From contig JAHHRC010000080.1 in assembly GCA_020026035.1 (NCBI GenBank), forward strand, positions 1 through 5,975: a stretch of DNA of 5,975 bases, in the 5' to 3' direction. Origin of the DNA: Erysipelotrichaceae bacterium (GTDB lineage Bacteria > Bacillota_I > Bacilli_A > Erysipelotrichales > Erysipelotrichaceae). The notes under the pieces were generated by a model. It was not told the DNA's origin, did no database searches, and worked only from the letters and a program-made list of their open reading frames with translations. The translations under genes and the position numbers were made by a program. This document shows, piece by piece, positions 5,380 through 5,975 of this stretch. Position 1 is the first letter of the stretch; each line of letters opens with the position of its first letter.

Positions 5380-5892
5380 TTACTTTTCCTGTTTGAATTC
5401 TCTGAGCTTTGCAAGACGTGGATCTACACGATTCCGTCTTTCTTCCTCAAACTCCTCTTCACTGACAATCCTCCAGCCTTCGCCTTTTGGAAAGTCCCCA
5501 GGAGCTACATCGGTCACCTGCAGCGGCGCTTCAAGCACGATATCTTCGATCGCTGCTTCAAGGAGCTCGATGACTTCATTACTAACGACCCGGACGCCCT
5601 CGTCATCAGTTTCTACAAATGAATACACTTCGTCACTTCCGGCATTGAAAGGGATTTCTAGCTCTTCTCCACTAATGGAATCCGGACAAATCATAACCCC
5701 ATCCACGTTCATATGCACATAAACGATTTCTTCATCTGCATTGTAGTATCCACTACCATATACGTGAACATCTTCCGCTGAATGAATCAGTGGAAATGAC
5801 CCGAATACTTCTGGTGGAAGGTCAAATTCTTCGTCAAACTGGAAGTGATCTTCCATTGAACGAACCAATTCAGCTCTTGTCCATTTAAGCAT
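5380..5892 (-). CDS. yceD: YceD/YlbN family protein (DUF177), large-subunit rRNA accumulation
   Basis: Member of the DUF177 family, whose E. coli (YceD) and plant members are needed for normal 23S rRNA accumulation; the molecular action is not well established. The 170 residues are acidic and soluble, without membrane segments. The start MLKWTRAELVRS, the central part with YVHMNVDGVMICPDS (58-72), and the tail GWRIVSEEEFEEERRNRVDP (139-158) resemble B. subtilis YlbN. Only one cysteine (C69) occurs at the central position, where some family members have a cysteine pair. The gene has AAGGAG (5903-5898) five bases before the ATG and a strong promoter just upstream, and is followed directly by rpmF, the usual partner of this family. 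The symbol is by homology; ylbN would be equally fair. Confidence 0.9.
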   Translation of the reverse strand: MLKWTRAELVRSMEDHFQFDEEFDLPPEVFGSFPLIHSAEDVHVYGSGYYNADEEIVYVHMNVDGVMICPDSISGEELEIPFNAGSDEVYSFVETDDEGVRVVSNEVIELLEAAIEDIVLEAPLQVTDVAPGDFPKGEGWRIVSEEEFEEERRNRVDPRLAKLREFKQEK

Positions 5893-5920
5893 AATATCTC
5901 CTTATTCGTTAACGCGTTTA

Positions 5921-5948
5921 ATTATAGCAAACCATAAGCATAAGTCAA
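5921..5948 (-). promoter_or_regulatory. Promoter of the DUF177-rpmF operon
   Basis: On the minus strand TTGACT (5948-5943, 5 of 6) and a perfect TATAAT (5926-5921) are 16 bp apart, with TGC before the -10 making it extended. Transcription should start near 5914, leaving a leader of about 22 bases with AAGGAG before the ATG at 5892. An 8-bp palindrome AACGCGTT (5911-5918) lies at the expected start of transcription; whether it is an operator is unknown. Confidence 0.8.
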
Positions 5949-5975
5949 TGACTGAAATCCCGCATTTATAGCGAA

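Noticed and set aside
5291..5722. 143-codon open frame on the plus strand across rpmF and the DUF177 gene
   Set aside because: It crosses two real genes on the other strand; its serine-rich translation is what antisense of acidic, Glu/Asp-rich codons produces.
5911..5918. AACGCGTT palindrome at the start of the DUF177-rpmF transcript as an operator
   Set aside because: Eight symmetrical bases occurring once are too little to claim a regulator site.

Overview
The window carries the start of a division and cell wall (dcw) cluster from a low-GC Gram-positive bacterium. Every convincing gene is on the minus strand, so transcription runs from right (5975) to left (1). The Firmicutes assignment rests on four things: the YlbN-type DUF177 gene followed by rpmF; the gene order mraZ-rsmH-ftsL-PASTA penicillin-binding protein-mraY; strong AGGAGG-type ribosome binding sites; and AT-rich intergenic DNA. 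The MraZ boxes have an AAAGTGG core, which as I recall is close to the box described in Mollicutes. Together with the gene order this makes an Erysipelotrichia-like lineage my best guess. The genus cannot be named from this sequence.

Region by region, right to left. (1) 5975-5893: a near-consensus extended -10 promoter (TTGACT, 16 bp, TGC-TATAAT). (2) 5892-5184: a two-gene ribosome unit, a DUF177/YceD protein and rpmF (ribosomal protein bL32), 16 bp apart. (3) 5183-4987: a 197-base intergenic region. It holds a strong intrinsic terminator, a second terminator-like hairpin, a candidate extended -10 promoter, and six GTGG boxes at about 10-bp spacing running into the mraZ ribosome binding site. 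The boxes are a textbook MraZ autoregulatory operator. (4) 4986-145: five tightly packed genes, mraZ, rsmH, ftsL, a PASTA-bearing class B PBP (FtsI/PBP2B/PBP2X class) and mraY, with overlaps or gaps of at most 19 bases. (5) 144-1: an intrinsic terminator five bases after mraY, then promoter and ribosome-binding-site signals and the first 14 codons of an unrecognised gene running off the left edge.

How the genes work together: MraZ is the DNA-binding regulator of its own operon. RsmH methylates C1402 of 16S rRNA. FtsL and the PBP are divisome components, the PBP being the septal transpeptidase. MraY makes lipid I, the first membrane-bound peptidoglycan precursor. The upstream DUF177-rpmF pair serves the large ribosomal subunit and appears to be transcriptionally separate.

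This is mostly a conserved housekeeping locus and I see no sign of a new defence or mobile system. The points most worth a second look are the six-box operator overlapping both promoter and ribosome binding site; loss of two of the three histidines in the usually conserved MraY HHH motif; a His-to-Gln change in the RsmH FHSLEDR motif; and the odd start region of the partial gene at the left edge.
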